The notes beneath the pieces are model-generated. The model was not told where the DNA came from, searched no databases, and saw only the letters and a list, made by a program, of their open reading frames with translations. From NCBI GenBank assembly GCA_943737045.1, contig CALSFV010000223.1, forward strand, positions 186,001 through 250,000: a stretch of DNA of 64,000 nt. Direction: 5' to 3'. Each line of letters begins with the position of its first letter. Position 1 is the stretch's first letter. Positions 24,601 through 38,200 of the stretch are shown here, one piece after another. The position numbers were made by a program, and so were the translations under genes. Source of the DNA: Parapristionchus giblindavisi (lineage: Eukaryota > Nematoda > Chromadorea > Rhabditida > Diplogasteridae).

Positions 24601-27600
24601 AAGCGAGAGCGCAGACATGTCAGACACTTTTTGTCTGCTAATTCTGTCGCCGATCGATTTCTCTTGTTGTGTCATACCGTGTATTTCGCAATTCTTTTAA
24701 AGAATTTCTTTATATTCTTTCAATTCAATAGTCCTTCATATGCACGACCACAAACCTTTATTACAGCTCATGATAAATCTATATCACATCAGTTCACAAT
24801 AAAACTATTTCAATTTTAATCTTTATCACATTAATTAAAAACAAATCAATTCTATATTTCTTTCTCCACTTGCCTCGTCCCTTTCGTGCACTTGATCATC
24901 CTGGAAAAAAAACTACTGTAGGGGAAAACGAGCTTTCGTAAACCACCCTATTAAATAACATGCTAACAATAAGCTGCCGAAAAATACTCTGAGCATTAGT
25001 TTATTTGCGCTTATAATGCACATTTGCCTTACGTGCCTACTACGGTGGCGAGAACCAGTCACTAGTCACTAATTATTCTCTCTCTCCAACTAGTGTGTAA
25101 TCTTTTCCACTCTCTCTGCTACTCTCCTGTCCCCTGTGGCAGCCGTGCGTTGGGGTCACGGTTGAGTAGAAATATTACTCTTTTTCTACTCTTTTTGTTT
25201 TTTCTCGGCTCTAAGTAATCAAAATATGCAAATCTATATAATTTTGGAATCTACAAATCAAGGGCTATTCTACAAGCCTAAAATTGACTGCAAAAGGACA
25301 ATTTTAAATTTCTTCAATTTTTCAAGTCATGCATTGCAGTAAATATTTTATTAAAGTAATTCGAATAACAATGAAAAATAAAAAAAAAATAAAATATAAA
25401 AATATTGATAAAGGAAATAAATTATATTATCGTTATTGAAAAAAAAAATGTTCTTTGACAGTCAATTGCAGACTTGGTAAATAGCTCTTGGCTTGTAGAT
25501 TTCAAACATATTCAGATTTACAAATTTCGAATACTTATAGCCGAGAAATCCCAAAAGGAGTAGAAAAAGAGTAGCTGAAAATAAGTCACTAATGTTGCGA
25601 TGACCTCATCACTACTAACCGTCGCGCGAGAGGACGTAAATGTGCCTCTCTCGGTTGTGTAGAGAGAGACTGTTACTACACTGACGGCAAACTCTCTCAT
25701 ATTTGAGCCATAGGTTATCTAACATGCGACAGTTAGAGACAGGTTATATCATATGTGAGACAACTTAGTTAGCGTACTCCAGTCCCCGTTACAATCTCGA
25801 GCATAGGTGGGCACGCTGGAGGAAAGGCTATGCGCAAACCGGGGAAAAGGGGAGGCAAGGCTGTGCGCATGGTTATTTTTCGCAGATTCGAGTGAAAATT
25901 TTCCAATTTTTGCGATGCAAGGCTATGCGGAAGGCCCCGATTGCAAGGCAAGGCTGTGCGCAATAATGATTTGTTTTCACTCGCCCACCTATGATCTCGA
26001 GCGAGAGAGTATTATATAACGTGTCTTTTTTGAGAGTTTGGAGTAAGCTAACCTTTCCCTATGGCTGTCCAGTTAGACAACCTATATCTGAGAGAATTTG
26101 CCGTGAGTGTAGGGCTAGTAAGTAGTGACTGTTTCCCTAGTGCCTACGCCGTAACCTCCGCCGTAAGGACAGAGGAGGTTACGGCGTAGGCACGCAAGGC
26201 AAATGTAACGATACGTAACGAATGGTAGGACACTCATAGACTTATTTATACCGCAGCGGTATTACTTATTTATACCGTATTTAAAGTGCATGCATACTAA
26301 TTCTTGTGCATCTATTAATAATATTAATTTAAATATATAGTTTTCTTTCGTCTCATTTTGGACACCACTCCTTCGTACCATTCATTCAGAGATCAAAAGA
26401 AACCGAAATGCGACTCCCCTGAATTTTGCCAATCGAGGATATTTCGAAAAAAAAAAGGAAAAAAATTAAACAATATTTGCTCTTTCGAAAATATCAATGC
26501 GCTAAAGTTTACTATTAATATATTGAAACGGAAGAATTGCAAATTTGTTTCGGGGAAGTATCTGCAAAAATTTATTTCGAGAAAGTATCGAAAAAGCGAA
26601 AAACTAAAAATGCACATCTCTGCTGCCAATAGGTCAAATATTGATAAGTGGTTTACCACAATTTGTTTGCTTATTCGTTCGGGTTTTTGACCACTTGTCG
26701 TAAAAACGTTATCACGTTATTTACGTGAAAATAAGCGAAAAATAAGTGATTTTTGACAAATCTGACCAGTTTTAAAATTTTTGGTGAAATCTGACCAGTT
26801 GGCGGAGCCAAAAATTGTTGGTCTTAGCATAATGTATGCTCAAAATGATGGAAAAGTGAGTAAGGAATCCCTCAACTGGGCAACGTCATACCAAGCTTAA
26901 AGGATAAGCCCCTTTTTTCTAAATATACTTTATTATCTGCTATTTATGCAATATTATCGGAACATCGGAGATCTTTGTCATAAGCAACAAATATAGCAAC
27001 CATGAAACTTGAAGGCGCCGGGTCAGTCAATGGCATAGTGGAATTTTGAGGGCGCCATAATTTTTGTCAATAATGCCTTTATTCTATGAAGTAATCTATT
27101 TTCTATAGCTTTATATAAAAATACGAAATGCAGGGGAGCCGTATAGTTCTTTTTCCTAACTCGGGAAACGTGGCTCACTTATTATTGCTGTAACATAGCA
27201 CGATCCGTCTGAAACCATATGATTGATTACGGTTCCTCTAAATGGGTCAGGTATTACCGTAACCGTGTACGGTGGGGCGCTATCAGTTCCTTGGGTCAGA
27301 GATAATCATTGATTACGGTAGTTTTGTAGATGGACCAACACATGGCGACGATGCGCTCGGCGCCCACTCGCGTCTCCTTCATCGCTCACTCGCTGGGCGG
27401 ACTCATCGTGCGTGCGGCTGTAGCACATCCGGGTATACTGTAGTTCACTAGGAGCGGTTATCACGAACTGATTTTATTTGTCAAACTTTTGAACTATTTT
27501 CATTGATAATTATTTTAAATAGCATGAGATCATATTAATTAGACTATAAATTTAGATCTGTCAATCGATTATATTTTTGTTATAGTATTATAATTAATCA

Positions 27601-28339
27601 ATAATTCCGTTATAATCAAGCGATAATTCCTCGCCGCTTATGCACTGTTCAAAAGTATAGAAGAAAAAAAAGAGAAAAAACTTCCCCGTTTCGACACTCT
27701 CTCACCTCTTGTTTTTCTTTTCGTTTCGTGACCTTTGAACTCTACCATAGTAATAAATTTATTAATTCCATGATCAATCGATGATCTATCGATATGATTA
27801 TTATGATGAAAATTATTAATTCAATCGATAATTAGCTCGATATCAATCAATAATCCCCTCCTCGATCCCAGATGGCGCCTGGCTGCGCTCCCGCCTGCAC
27901 ACCCTGCTCACGCTGAACTCGCCCCATCTCGGACTGGTGTACGCCAAGAAGACCTCGCACGTGGGACTCACGCTCGTCCAGTGGTAAGTGTGTTTCCAGA
28001 TTTTCCGAATTTTCCATTTTTATGTAATTTTGCGGAAAATTCCGCTTTTCCGAGAATATTTCCAATTTTATATTATCATAAAAATATTTATTATAAGATA
28101 AAATTGATTTATGAAGATCCCTTACTACTCTATAGCTCCCGTTGCCTTGTTTTGTCTTTTCTTTTTCCTTTTCCTTTTTTTCTTGTAGTGCCTTTTTGTT
28201 GTTGTTCTTTCGTTCGAGAGCTCCGAACGTCACACAGGTGAAACATGAGAGGATGAGGAAGGGGAAGAGGTTGCAATCCGAACCCCCCCCCCAACCTCAG
28301 CTGATCTACCTCTCTCTCTCTCACCTCTCTCCCTCTCTC

Positions 28340-28378
<39 letters not shown>

Positions 28379-29191
28379 CCTCATCCCTCTCCCTCTGCTT
28401 CCCCTATCCTCCTCCCCTCCCCTCCCTCTTCCTCTTTGATTGAATTCTCTATCCTACAGTATAGTTGCACACACACACAATCTCTGATCTCTGCATCGGT
28501 TGGTCCTGCAGCCAATGGCTTTCTATAAGATTAGCTAATGTATGATAAATTAAATTAACTTAAATTGTAAGATTAGATAATGTAGCATCTATCACAGTGA
28601 ACGTGGACTGGAATAAATGCCGGAAAGTGTATTCCATTCGGTTTCACCGGATTTGGACCACATTTGGGCCCTCGAGGATGATCGCGCCTGCTGTTTTCAT
28701 GTTTCCTGGTTGAGCTAAAATCCCGAATCGCATATTTCGAGTGATCAGTTTTCTTTCGTTATCTTGTTGGTTATAGAGCATATATATATTATGGAGATAA
28801 AATGGATCATACATTGCCATACCCTCGCAATGCGAGGATTGACCCACTATATACTATATAAGGCCCATTTTAGGCCACTTGATGCGGTAAAAAACCGATT
28901 ATTAAGTGAAAATATCGAATTTTGTGAATCAACCCACCCTATTTCGAGAATTGACCCCTATATAAAAAGAAACGGCGAGGGTACCGAAAATGATTTTTTT
29001 TTTCGGAAATCGTGGGGTCGGGTGTATTGCTGCTAGCGGCAGTGGTGCCCACGTATGCTCGCAAATCAATGAGCAGGGGGATTAAGGAGAAAAAACCGAT
29101 AAATAAGAAATAAATGTGTGCGAAACGGGAGTCTCCCCTTCCTGCTTTGTCGTGACTTTTGAACGGAGCATAACTCGATTTCTTTCCATTA

Positions 29192-29269
<78 letters not shown>

Positions 29270-32200
29270 CTCTCTCTCTTCCCCCTCTCTCTCTTTTTCT
29301 TTTTTTTCTTATTCTCTATCCTACTTTCTCCCTATCTTATGAACCTTGCTCTCATCTTCCCGATGGTTCTCTCATCGTTCTCTTCCTCTACCCCAGCTGT
29401 TCGCTTTTCGCAATCTCTCTTTTTTCCCTTTCTTTAAAGAGAGGGGAGAGAGAGAGGGAGATGGAGAGAAAGAGAGAGAGGGGGAGAGAGGGTGAAACAC
29501 TCACATGACAGCTCCTCTTACCCAAACACCATCAGACGTCTCTGCTTCCTTTCATGTGGCGGGCTACAGTAATCTTTCGAGGAACAATAAGACTTGTTGA
29601 TCGTACACTGTCGGAGACACACTTTGGAGTTGTATGAATGAATGAATGAATGAGAAATTCGGTTCACAAGCATACATTTTCGGTACCCTCGCCGTTTATT
29701 TTTATATAGTGGGTCAATTCTCGAAATAGGGTGGGTTGATTCACAAAATTCGCTATTTTCGCTTAAAAAATCGTCATTTTTAACTTAATTTTTTTATCAA
29801 GTGCCTAAAAAAGGCTTTATATAGTGGGTCAATCCTCGCACTGCGAGGGTATGGCAAAGTATGTTCACAAGGTGGAAGGGCGTTACGATCAGGATATTAT
29901 AGAAAGAGGGTGCGGTAGTGGTGAGGCACATGGAGAGAACGGTTACGGTAGAGCTGGATTCATCTTCAGCGGTGTGCAAAGACAATGGTGGATGGTGGCG
30001 GCGGCGAATATTTAGAATTGGTCCCTTGGTCTTTCGATGCGCTTGATCTCTTGTCAGGTGCTTTTGCATATTTTAAAGGGTATTTCTATCGTTAACTGCC
30101 TCTCTCTCATCGTCTCTCTATCCATAGATCGAATAATATGTCACAAAATACCAAGCCTGACCGGATTTTGAGCTAAAATAACGCAAAAATCGAAAAACCT
30201 GACCGGATTTTTGAGCCAAAATTTCGGAAAAATCGAAAACCTGACCGGATTTTGATCCAAATTTGACAAAAATCGAAAAACCTGACCGGATTTTGATCCA
30301 AATTTGACAAAAATCGAAAAACCTGACCAGATTTTGAAAACCAATAACCTAGCTATTCGACCTATGTCTCTATCTATCTCTTTATGTTTATGTCTGTAAT
30401 AGTGAATCTCGTTTAATATGCTTGTCGAAGCACTTTGCGCGTCTATATCACTGTCCTTATCACTGCTGTCTCGCAATTTCTTATTCCTCCCGCTCAGAGG
30501 GACTTTTTCTCCATTCAAAAAGCGGTCCAACTCGTTGATTTCGTGTTGCTTTTGTTTGATGAAACCCAAAACATTGTTACTCATCCGTTAGGCTCCGTCA
30601 GCAACAATAACAAGAGTGGCTAACACTACATGAGGAGGACCGTGCAAGCAGTTCACTAGCTCGATTCTACAGGGGAGAGGGGATCGGAACCGAACATTTG
30701 TTTTTTTAGGGTTAGTTTTACATGGGTACAATATGCCATGTCTGGGTACGAATGACATAGCTATTGATAATACTATACATTTATTACGTGTTGTCAATGG
30801 GAACAATAAGAAGGAGAGACATATAAACTATGGAGACAGACTGATTACGGTAGAGTTGAGCTGCACTCGTGCGTCGTTGTTGACGACATTGGGATGTTTA
30901 TCGGGTTCATGTCATTCCCCTCCTTCTCCCCTAAGGGCATTTGCTGGGTTCGGTAGCACTACGCGATCAATAAGCTGAATTAACATAAAATAATTTATGC
31001 ACGGTATGCAGAATAACTTTTGCTACCTTTCTGTCTTCACAACTTGTTCACGAAAATATTCATGGGAATATTTTCCTGAACAAACTGTGAGGACAGAAAG
31101 ATAGCAAAAGTGTTTTGGGTTCATGTCATTCCCGTCCTCCCCTTGGGGTGTGCACTGGGTTCGGTAGAATTTAGTACTACTACTGTTTACAAGGTTAGGG
31201 AGCATTGTTGATAAGCTGGACGTTGATAAGAGTCATACATTTTCATACCCTCACAGTGTGAGGATTGACCCACTATATTTGGCTCATTTTCAGGAACTAT
31301 CCACTATATAAGGGTCTTTTTTATGTGAAAGATTACAATTTTAGCGAAAAATAACGATTTTTCTAAATCGACCCGCTATATAAAAATAATTCGGTGAGGG
31401 CATAGAAAATGTATGATAAGAGTATGGTCTGCGTTCAGCGTTGATGGAAAACATGAGGAATAGTGTATGTGGAATAATAAAATAATTTATGTACGACATG
31501 ATAGTGAGATGACAAAGCGACACTATGTAAGACCCATAGGTGGGCACGCTAGGGGAAAGGCTGTGTGCAAACCGGGGAATTGTAAGGCAAGGCTATGCGC
31601 ATGGCCATTTTTAGCAGATTCGACAGGAAATTTTTCAATTTTTGCAAAGGCCCCGCAAGGGAAGGCAAGGCTGTGCGCAAAAAGAATTCGTTTTCACGCG
31701 CCCACCTATGGCAAGACCGGATCAATGGCTGTGTATATGGTGTTCTGTGTAGGGGGTTTGAGTGTGGGTTAATGGGTGAAGCAAGAAATGATTAGAAGAA
31801 ACGTAAGGATAGGAAGTAATAAATAAATAAATGACCAAAGTTTATAAAGTTATATTTATTCAGTTACGTTTGCTTAAATACAATGTGTGTATAAGCGAGT
31901 TTAGGGTGTGATGGGTATAATATCTATAGAGATAAGCATCTCTGCCCGTTTTGTTCCAAACTTTCCATTTTTAAAGCTATTTCGCTGCGAGATTTTCGCA
32001 TGGCTGACATCAGACAGAATATGCGATATATTTATTTAAGTTTATAAAGTTATAAAAGTTATATGTTTATATATTTATGTTTCATTAAATGCAATCTATG
32101 TATAAGTGAGTTTAGGGTGTGATGGGTATATGTTTATGCTATAGAGATACCATAGAGATAAGCATCTCCTCTGTCCGTTGAGTTGTTTCGTCGTCTTTCT

Positions 32201-35200
32201 CTTTCTTTCATCGCTACCTTCTCCTCTCTCACTTTCTCTCACTTTCGAGTATAGATAGGATGGGCAGATTGATCTTTGGTCTCTCTTGTTAATTGGATAG
32301 CGTTATATGCATTAGTTGGAAATTACACAGATTAACGGTGATTTGATTTGATTAGGAAGTGGTGGAGGGGGCGTTATGCGAGCAAATGTGATGTTTGAAA
32401 TGCGGAAGATTACTGTAGATTACTATCACCTGTAATTCCAAAAGGAGTGCGGTAGATTGATCTTTGATCTCTGAAGAAAACTAGTATGGTGAATTGAACT
32501 TTGATCTCCTGAACTCCGAATGATACTGTAGATCCGAATGATACTGCAGAAAATACTGCAGATCGGTTTTTGATCTTTGATCTTTGATCTCTCTCCTTCT
32601 TTCAGGTACAAGCGTTCGCGATGCCTGGCGCAGCTGTCGCTGCGGGACACGAGCGTCTTCACCGAGTCGTTCCTGGTGCGGCTGGCGAGCTCGGGGTGAG
32701 TGATGAAGGGTGAGACCATACGTGGGCGGCATTGCCGCTAGCGACAATACCCACCCGATTTTCAGCGGCAATGCCCGCCCATGTATGAGTGAGACATTAT
32801 GATCATAGGTCGACAAGTATGTTACAAAGTACCAAGCCTGACCGCATTTTGATCCAAAATTTGACAAAAATCGAAAAACCTGACCGCATTTTGAAAACCG
32901 ATAACCTAGCTATTCGACCTATGGTGAGTGATGAAGGGTGGCAGTTTGATGATTAGGGGGGGAGGGGGACTTTTTGAGTCTTCATACATCATTAAATTGC
33001 ATAAACAAGTAAAATTCAGGCAAGAATGAGGATAAATGGCCATATGACAATGACAATGACAGAGATAGAATGACAGATATATGGGCTGACAGGCTTGAAT
33101 TGACAACTAGAATCGCGCAAAGTAAATAGAATAATCTCGAATGAAATCGAGAATTGCTTGTCTCGGTCATAATGTCTAGCGACAGTGAGACGAGAGTGTG
33201 GCGGGTGCATAGGTCGAATAGCTAGGTTATCGGTTTTCAAAATCCGGTCAGGTTTTTTTTGTTTTTTGGCAAACTTGGCCCAAAATCCGGTCAGGTTTTT
33301 TGATTTTTTGTGAAATTTTGGCCCAAAATCCGGTCAGGTTTTTTTGATTTTTTGTGAAATTTTGGCTCAAAATCCGGTCAGGCTTGGTGCTTTGTAACAT
33401 ACTTTTCGACCTATGGGCGGGTGCACTTGTTCGACGAGCACTCGATCTAGTTTCACTATTGAAAGAGCAAATCGTGAATTTATTTTTGTTTATTTTATTT
33501 TATTTTAATTTCAGGAATTTTCGGCTCAAAATAATTTTACGTTTATGGATAAATGTTTTTGCAAAATGCGACCAGGTTTTTTTCAAACAAAAAAATCGTA
33601 AAATGCGGTCAGGCTTTTAGTTTGTAACGCTCTTTTCGACCTGTGCCATGCACCCGACCCATTCACGCCACACTGTCCCTTCATTCCGCCTGCGATCGAG
33701 CTCCTCTCGATATCTTTGCCCATTAGTCCCACATTGTACCATTGTCATTGTCATTTATTATTTGTCATTTGTCATTGTCATTTGTCCCGTATATGTCCCA
33801 TGTTCCTTTCGACGACGACGAGGGAGGGAGGGGATTGATGACGACGATCGCGTCTGATTTACGCCTATTCATCGCCACATTTCACTCTTCTCCTATCGAA
33901 TCTCGGCTTTTTTTGTCTGCCTCGTTTCGTCCTCCCATCCGTCCTTCCCTCCTTCATCTCATCTCTGTAGCATGACTGATTCGTGCGACGCGAGGAAGGA
34001 GAGGGAGAGGGAGAGAGAGAGAGATTTCTTATGAGCAGAGAACATTCCGGAACCAGTGAAGGACCTCTTTATCTGTGTTTTTCAGCATGCCCCTCTCCTT
34101 CTCTCTCTCACTTCTCTCTCTCTCTCTCCATATCCCATTCTCTCTCTCTCCCTCTCTCTCCCTCTTGGATCTCTCTCATCTCCCCTAATTCCTCATTCCT
34201 CCACATTCCTATTGGGGACGGAGATCTCTGCTTTTCCCTGGGTCTTTCTCGCTTCCTGAATATTTGGGTGGAATTCCTCTCACGTCAACATGACTCTTGA
34301 ATGTCTGAGAAGGAGAGGGAGAGGGAGAGGGAGAAGGAGAGGGAGAGATGGCTTCGGGCGTTCTTTTTTTTAAAACACTGACACATCTCCTCTCTCTGGC
34401 GCAGAAAACAACATGAATTGTTTATATGCATGAGAGTGAGGTAGAAGATGTGAGAGAGTAGTTCCCTCTCCTTCTCCCTCTTGTTCTTCCTCTCCCTCTT
34501 CCTCTACCTTTCCTCTCCCTCTTCCTCTTTCTCTACCTTTCCTCTCCTTCTCCCTCTTGTTCTACCTCTACCTCTTCCTCTACCTTTCCTCTCCCTCTTC
34601 GTCTTTCTCTACCTTTCCTCTCCTTCTCCCTCTTGTTCTACCTCTACCTCTTCCTCTACCTTTCCTCTCCCTCTTCGTCTTTCTCTACCTGTCCTCTCCT
34701 TCTCCCTCTTGTTCTACCTCTACCTCTTCCTCTACCTTTCCTCTCTCTCTTCCTCTTTCTCTACCTTTCCTCTCCCTCTACCTCTTCTACTTCTCTCTCT
34801 CCCTCTTCTCTCTCTTTGTCTACCTCTCCCTCTCCCTATCACTCACCGTTGATTTATGAAGAAAGACAGTACACCGCCTAAGGGCGAGTAAACACTCGGT
34901 TAAATCGATTAGCAGGGGTGTGATGCTGGGTCCCGGGTGGAAAGGCAGGATTACGGTAGTGGATTTATTGATTGATTGATTGCAGATCGCTGACGGGCTT
35001 CAAGAACGTACTGTTGATGGCGAGCAGCGGCGATATCATGGTGCCGCGCCACTCGGCCCTGCTGTCCACGTGTCCGGTGAGTGCTCTGGCGGGATACGGT
35101 GGCGGGGATGGATACTGTATGAGGGTTACGGTAGTCTTGGGATACGGTGGGTGGATGGATACTGTATGAGGGTTTCGGTAGCCTTGGGATACGGTGGCGG

Positions 35201-38200
35201 GGATGGATGCTGTGTGAGGGTTACGGTAGCCTTGGGATACGGTGGGTGGATGGGTACTGTAGGAGGGTTACGGTAGCCTTGGGATACGGTGGCGGGGATG
35301 GATACTGTATGAGGGTTACGGTAGCCTTGGGATACGGTGGTGGGGATGGGTACTGTAGGAGGGTTACGGTAGCCTTGGGATACGGTGGCGGGGATGGATA
35401 CTGTATGAGGGTTACGGTAGCCTTGGGATACGGTGGCGGGGATGGATACAACTCCTGGTGTGCAATAGCAGAGCCGGAAAATCGGTCCAAAGTTTGGTCG
35501 CACTTGTAGAAACGTGACTGTACGGTATGGCGGGCGCTGACTCTCCGATATTGTCCCTCTGCTCTTTGACTTGTATCTTGACGGTGATGAGACATTTCGG
35601 GAAAAATACCGTTTGGCAAAATGCCGTTTGGGAAACGAATTTTCGGAGAAGGACATTTCGGAAAGTTTATGAATACTGCTATAATCTCGACAAGCATTAT
35701 GTTTAGCGCAAGAAAAAATTTTCCGATGTATCCTTTTCCGGAACTGAATTTCCGAAAAAAACTTTCCGAAATGTCCTTTTCCGAGATTGGCTTTCCCGAA
35801 GTGCTTTTTCCCATTTGTTATTTTCCCTATTTGTTTTCCGATTTCTTACCACCTATCTCTATTGTTATCACCGTTGAGAAGCCCCTCACATGGGCGCGAT
35901 GAATCACTAATCCGCCTGCTTGTGATCTCCCCCCCCCCCCCCCCCCGGAATGCCGACTTCTTTCCTATAACTCTCGTTCGTAATTGCAATATGAGAGCGC
36001 TAAGGCGGCTTAGGACCATCCCCTCTAGGTCCTCTCTTTATTGGCTTCTGAATCCGTGACGCAATATCATCGTTTCGGTTATACATGGGCGGGTCACGCA
36101 GGGAGCTCGGTACTACAAGCGTGAACCAAACTGAAAATTGAAAATTGAAACTGAAATTGAAAAGTTAATTGTACATGAGAAATTCCACGGCGGCGCACGG
36201 ATTTCGGAAATTTTTCACCTAACAATAAACGTCATTTTTACAGGGAACATTCTACACAATTTTCGAAAAGCCCTAATTTTGCAAGGGGGGCCTGTCGGCG
36301 CCCATGTATGGTTTCAGTTAGACGACTTTCAAAAGTCGGGAAAACGTGAGAAACGCGTTGATTGTTTGTTCGTTTTGTTGATACTGTCGATGTATCAAAA
36401 TACTAGCTATAAATGGCGATGATAAGGGAGACATGGGAATTGTTATCTTTTATTTTATATAGTTAATTATTTATTGTATTTGTTATCAGTAATCAGTGAT
36501 CACGGTTATTATCATTATTATTATTGTTATTATTATTATTGTTATTACGGTTATTTTTTACATACTGTATGAGAGAAGGGGGCATTAAAGACATAGAGCA
36601 TGCATGGGCGGGGTACCTGGAGCTTGATTCTACAGGGGGCATCCGAACGAAAAATGGTTAATTTTACAGGGGGGGGCTTCACTTTTTTCCCCAAAAATTT
36701 CGCCTAAACGTCGTTTTTTACAGGGGTCATCCCACAAATTTTCGAAAAGTCCTAATTTTACAGGGGGCACCCCCATGTCGGCGCCCATGTATGACATAGA
36801 GCATAGGTCGAATAGCTCTACGTTACATATTTTCACAATGAGGCTAGGTTTAAAAAAATATCGCAAACGATGGCCAAGTTTTCAACAACAACAAAAATTG
36901 TGCGGCCAGCTTTTCTACAGAAAATCGCAAAATGTGCCCAGGCTCCTGGCTTGTATTTTGTATTTAGTACTTTGCGACCTATGACCAGATGTTGACGCAG
37001 TAGCGCGAACATCTGATGAGAGTTGCGAAATTTGCCACCTTTCGCATCAACAAGGGAAGATGAATGATTTGGATGAGAAGAGGGATTACCGTATGCTTCT
37101 TTTCGGTCGCTAATCTGTGCCTGGCATTGTCGAATAGGGCGACTACCGTAGCCTGTCCTATCGTAACTCTGGGATCACTCATGAATTATTACAGTAACCC
37201 TAAGATTATCGTAATCCTAGAACTGATGAATCACTCGCAGTGCCCTAATCTACCGTAATCCAACCCTAATCGCCGTGTTTTTCTCACTCCATCTATCGAT
37301 GTATGGCTTCCATCATGGGGAACTTCCTCGTCTTATCTATGTGTCCTTGGGAATCTTTGAAAAATGAGGCAAGAACGAAAGGGGAATAGAATAGAGAGAG
37401 ATTTTGAGCTGTCCGTCCGTGGTTTATGGCCTTGTTTATCATTTCTCTTGCTTACAGGGTAGTTAGAGAAGAGAAGTTATGGCGAAAGCAAGGTGGCTGT
37501 GAATAATATTGAGTGCACCCGAGAAATCAAAGATCTATGTTTTCAAAAAAATCAAAGATCCATTTTCAAAAAAATGTTAGAGTAAGATGGAAATGACTAG
37601 AGAGAGCGCGCGCAACCAGAGAACAAAACAGATTTTTCTTGGCACGATGCCAAGATCAACGCGATGTCACGTGACAATTACCCCCCCCCCCTTGCAACAC
37701 ACAACCACAACAGGGTAGTAGTGAGACGATAGATTAGATTGATGATACATACACTCACCCCTTGCACCGTAGGAGAGCAAAGAGTATCGTTGCAATGCAA
37801 AACATGCAAGGTTTTGGGGTTTTGTACCGTAGGTCGCAGGCTGGGTACTGTACCAAGGGTACTGTACCCGACAAGGGAGGCTGAATACCGTATCCGTTGA
37901 CTACAGTAACCCTCTCTGCCTGATTCAGGCTGCGGATAAGGATCGATCGTCGATGTCTGCGGCGTTCACGCACATGGTCGACGAGCTGCACAAGGTATAC
38001 GGTAGTTATTGATTGATTGGAGAGTATCGATTGATTGAAGAAATTATTGATTGATTTAAACGATTATCGATTGATAATTTAGGAACTGGCTGACAAACGT
38101 GTAGTGCGATACTCGTGCATTCACAGGAAACACGACGAGAAGCTGAGAGGCAGACCAGGTAGAATATCGATTGATTACGATGTCCCGTGGGTTACGGTAG

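Noticed and set aside
24265..24675. 136-codon minus-strand frame in the 4.2-kb element, repeated at 47598-48008
   Set aside because: Kept in both copies simply because the copies are nearly identical. No transposase motif or known family; not enough to call a gene.
34481..34881. Three overlapping leucine/serine/proline-rich frames
   Set aside because: Produced by the pyrimidine-rich 76-bp repeat read in three frames in turn.
35126..35814. Two long minus-strand frames and one plus-strand frame with VSIPATVSQGYRNP-like repeats
   Set aside because: Translations of the TACGGTGGCGGGGATGG minisatellite in FAM135 intron 17.
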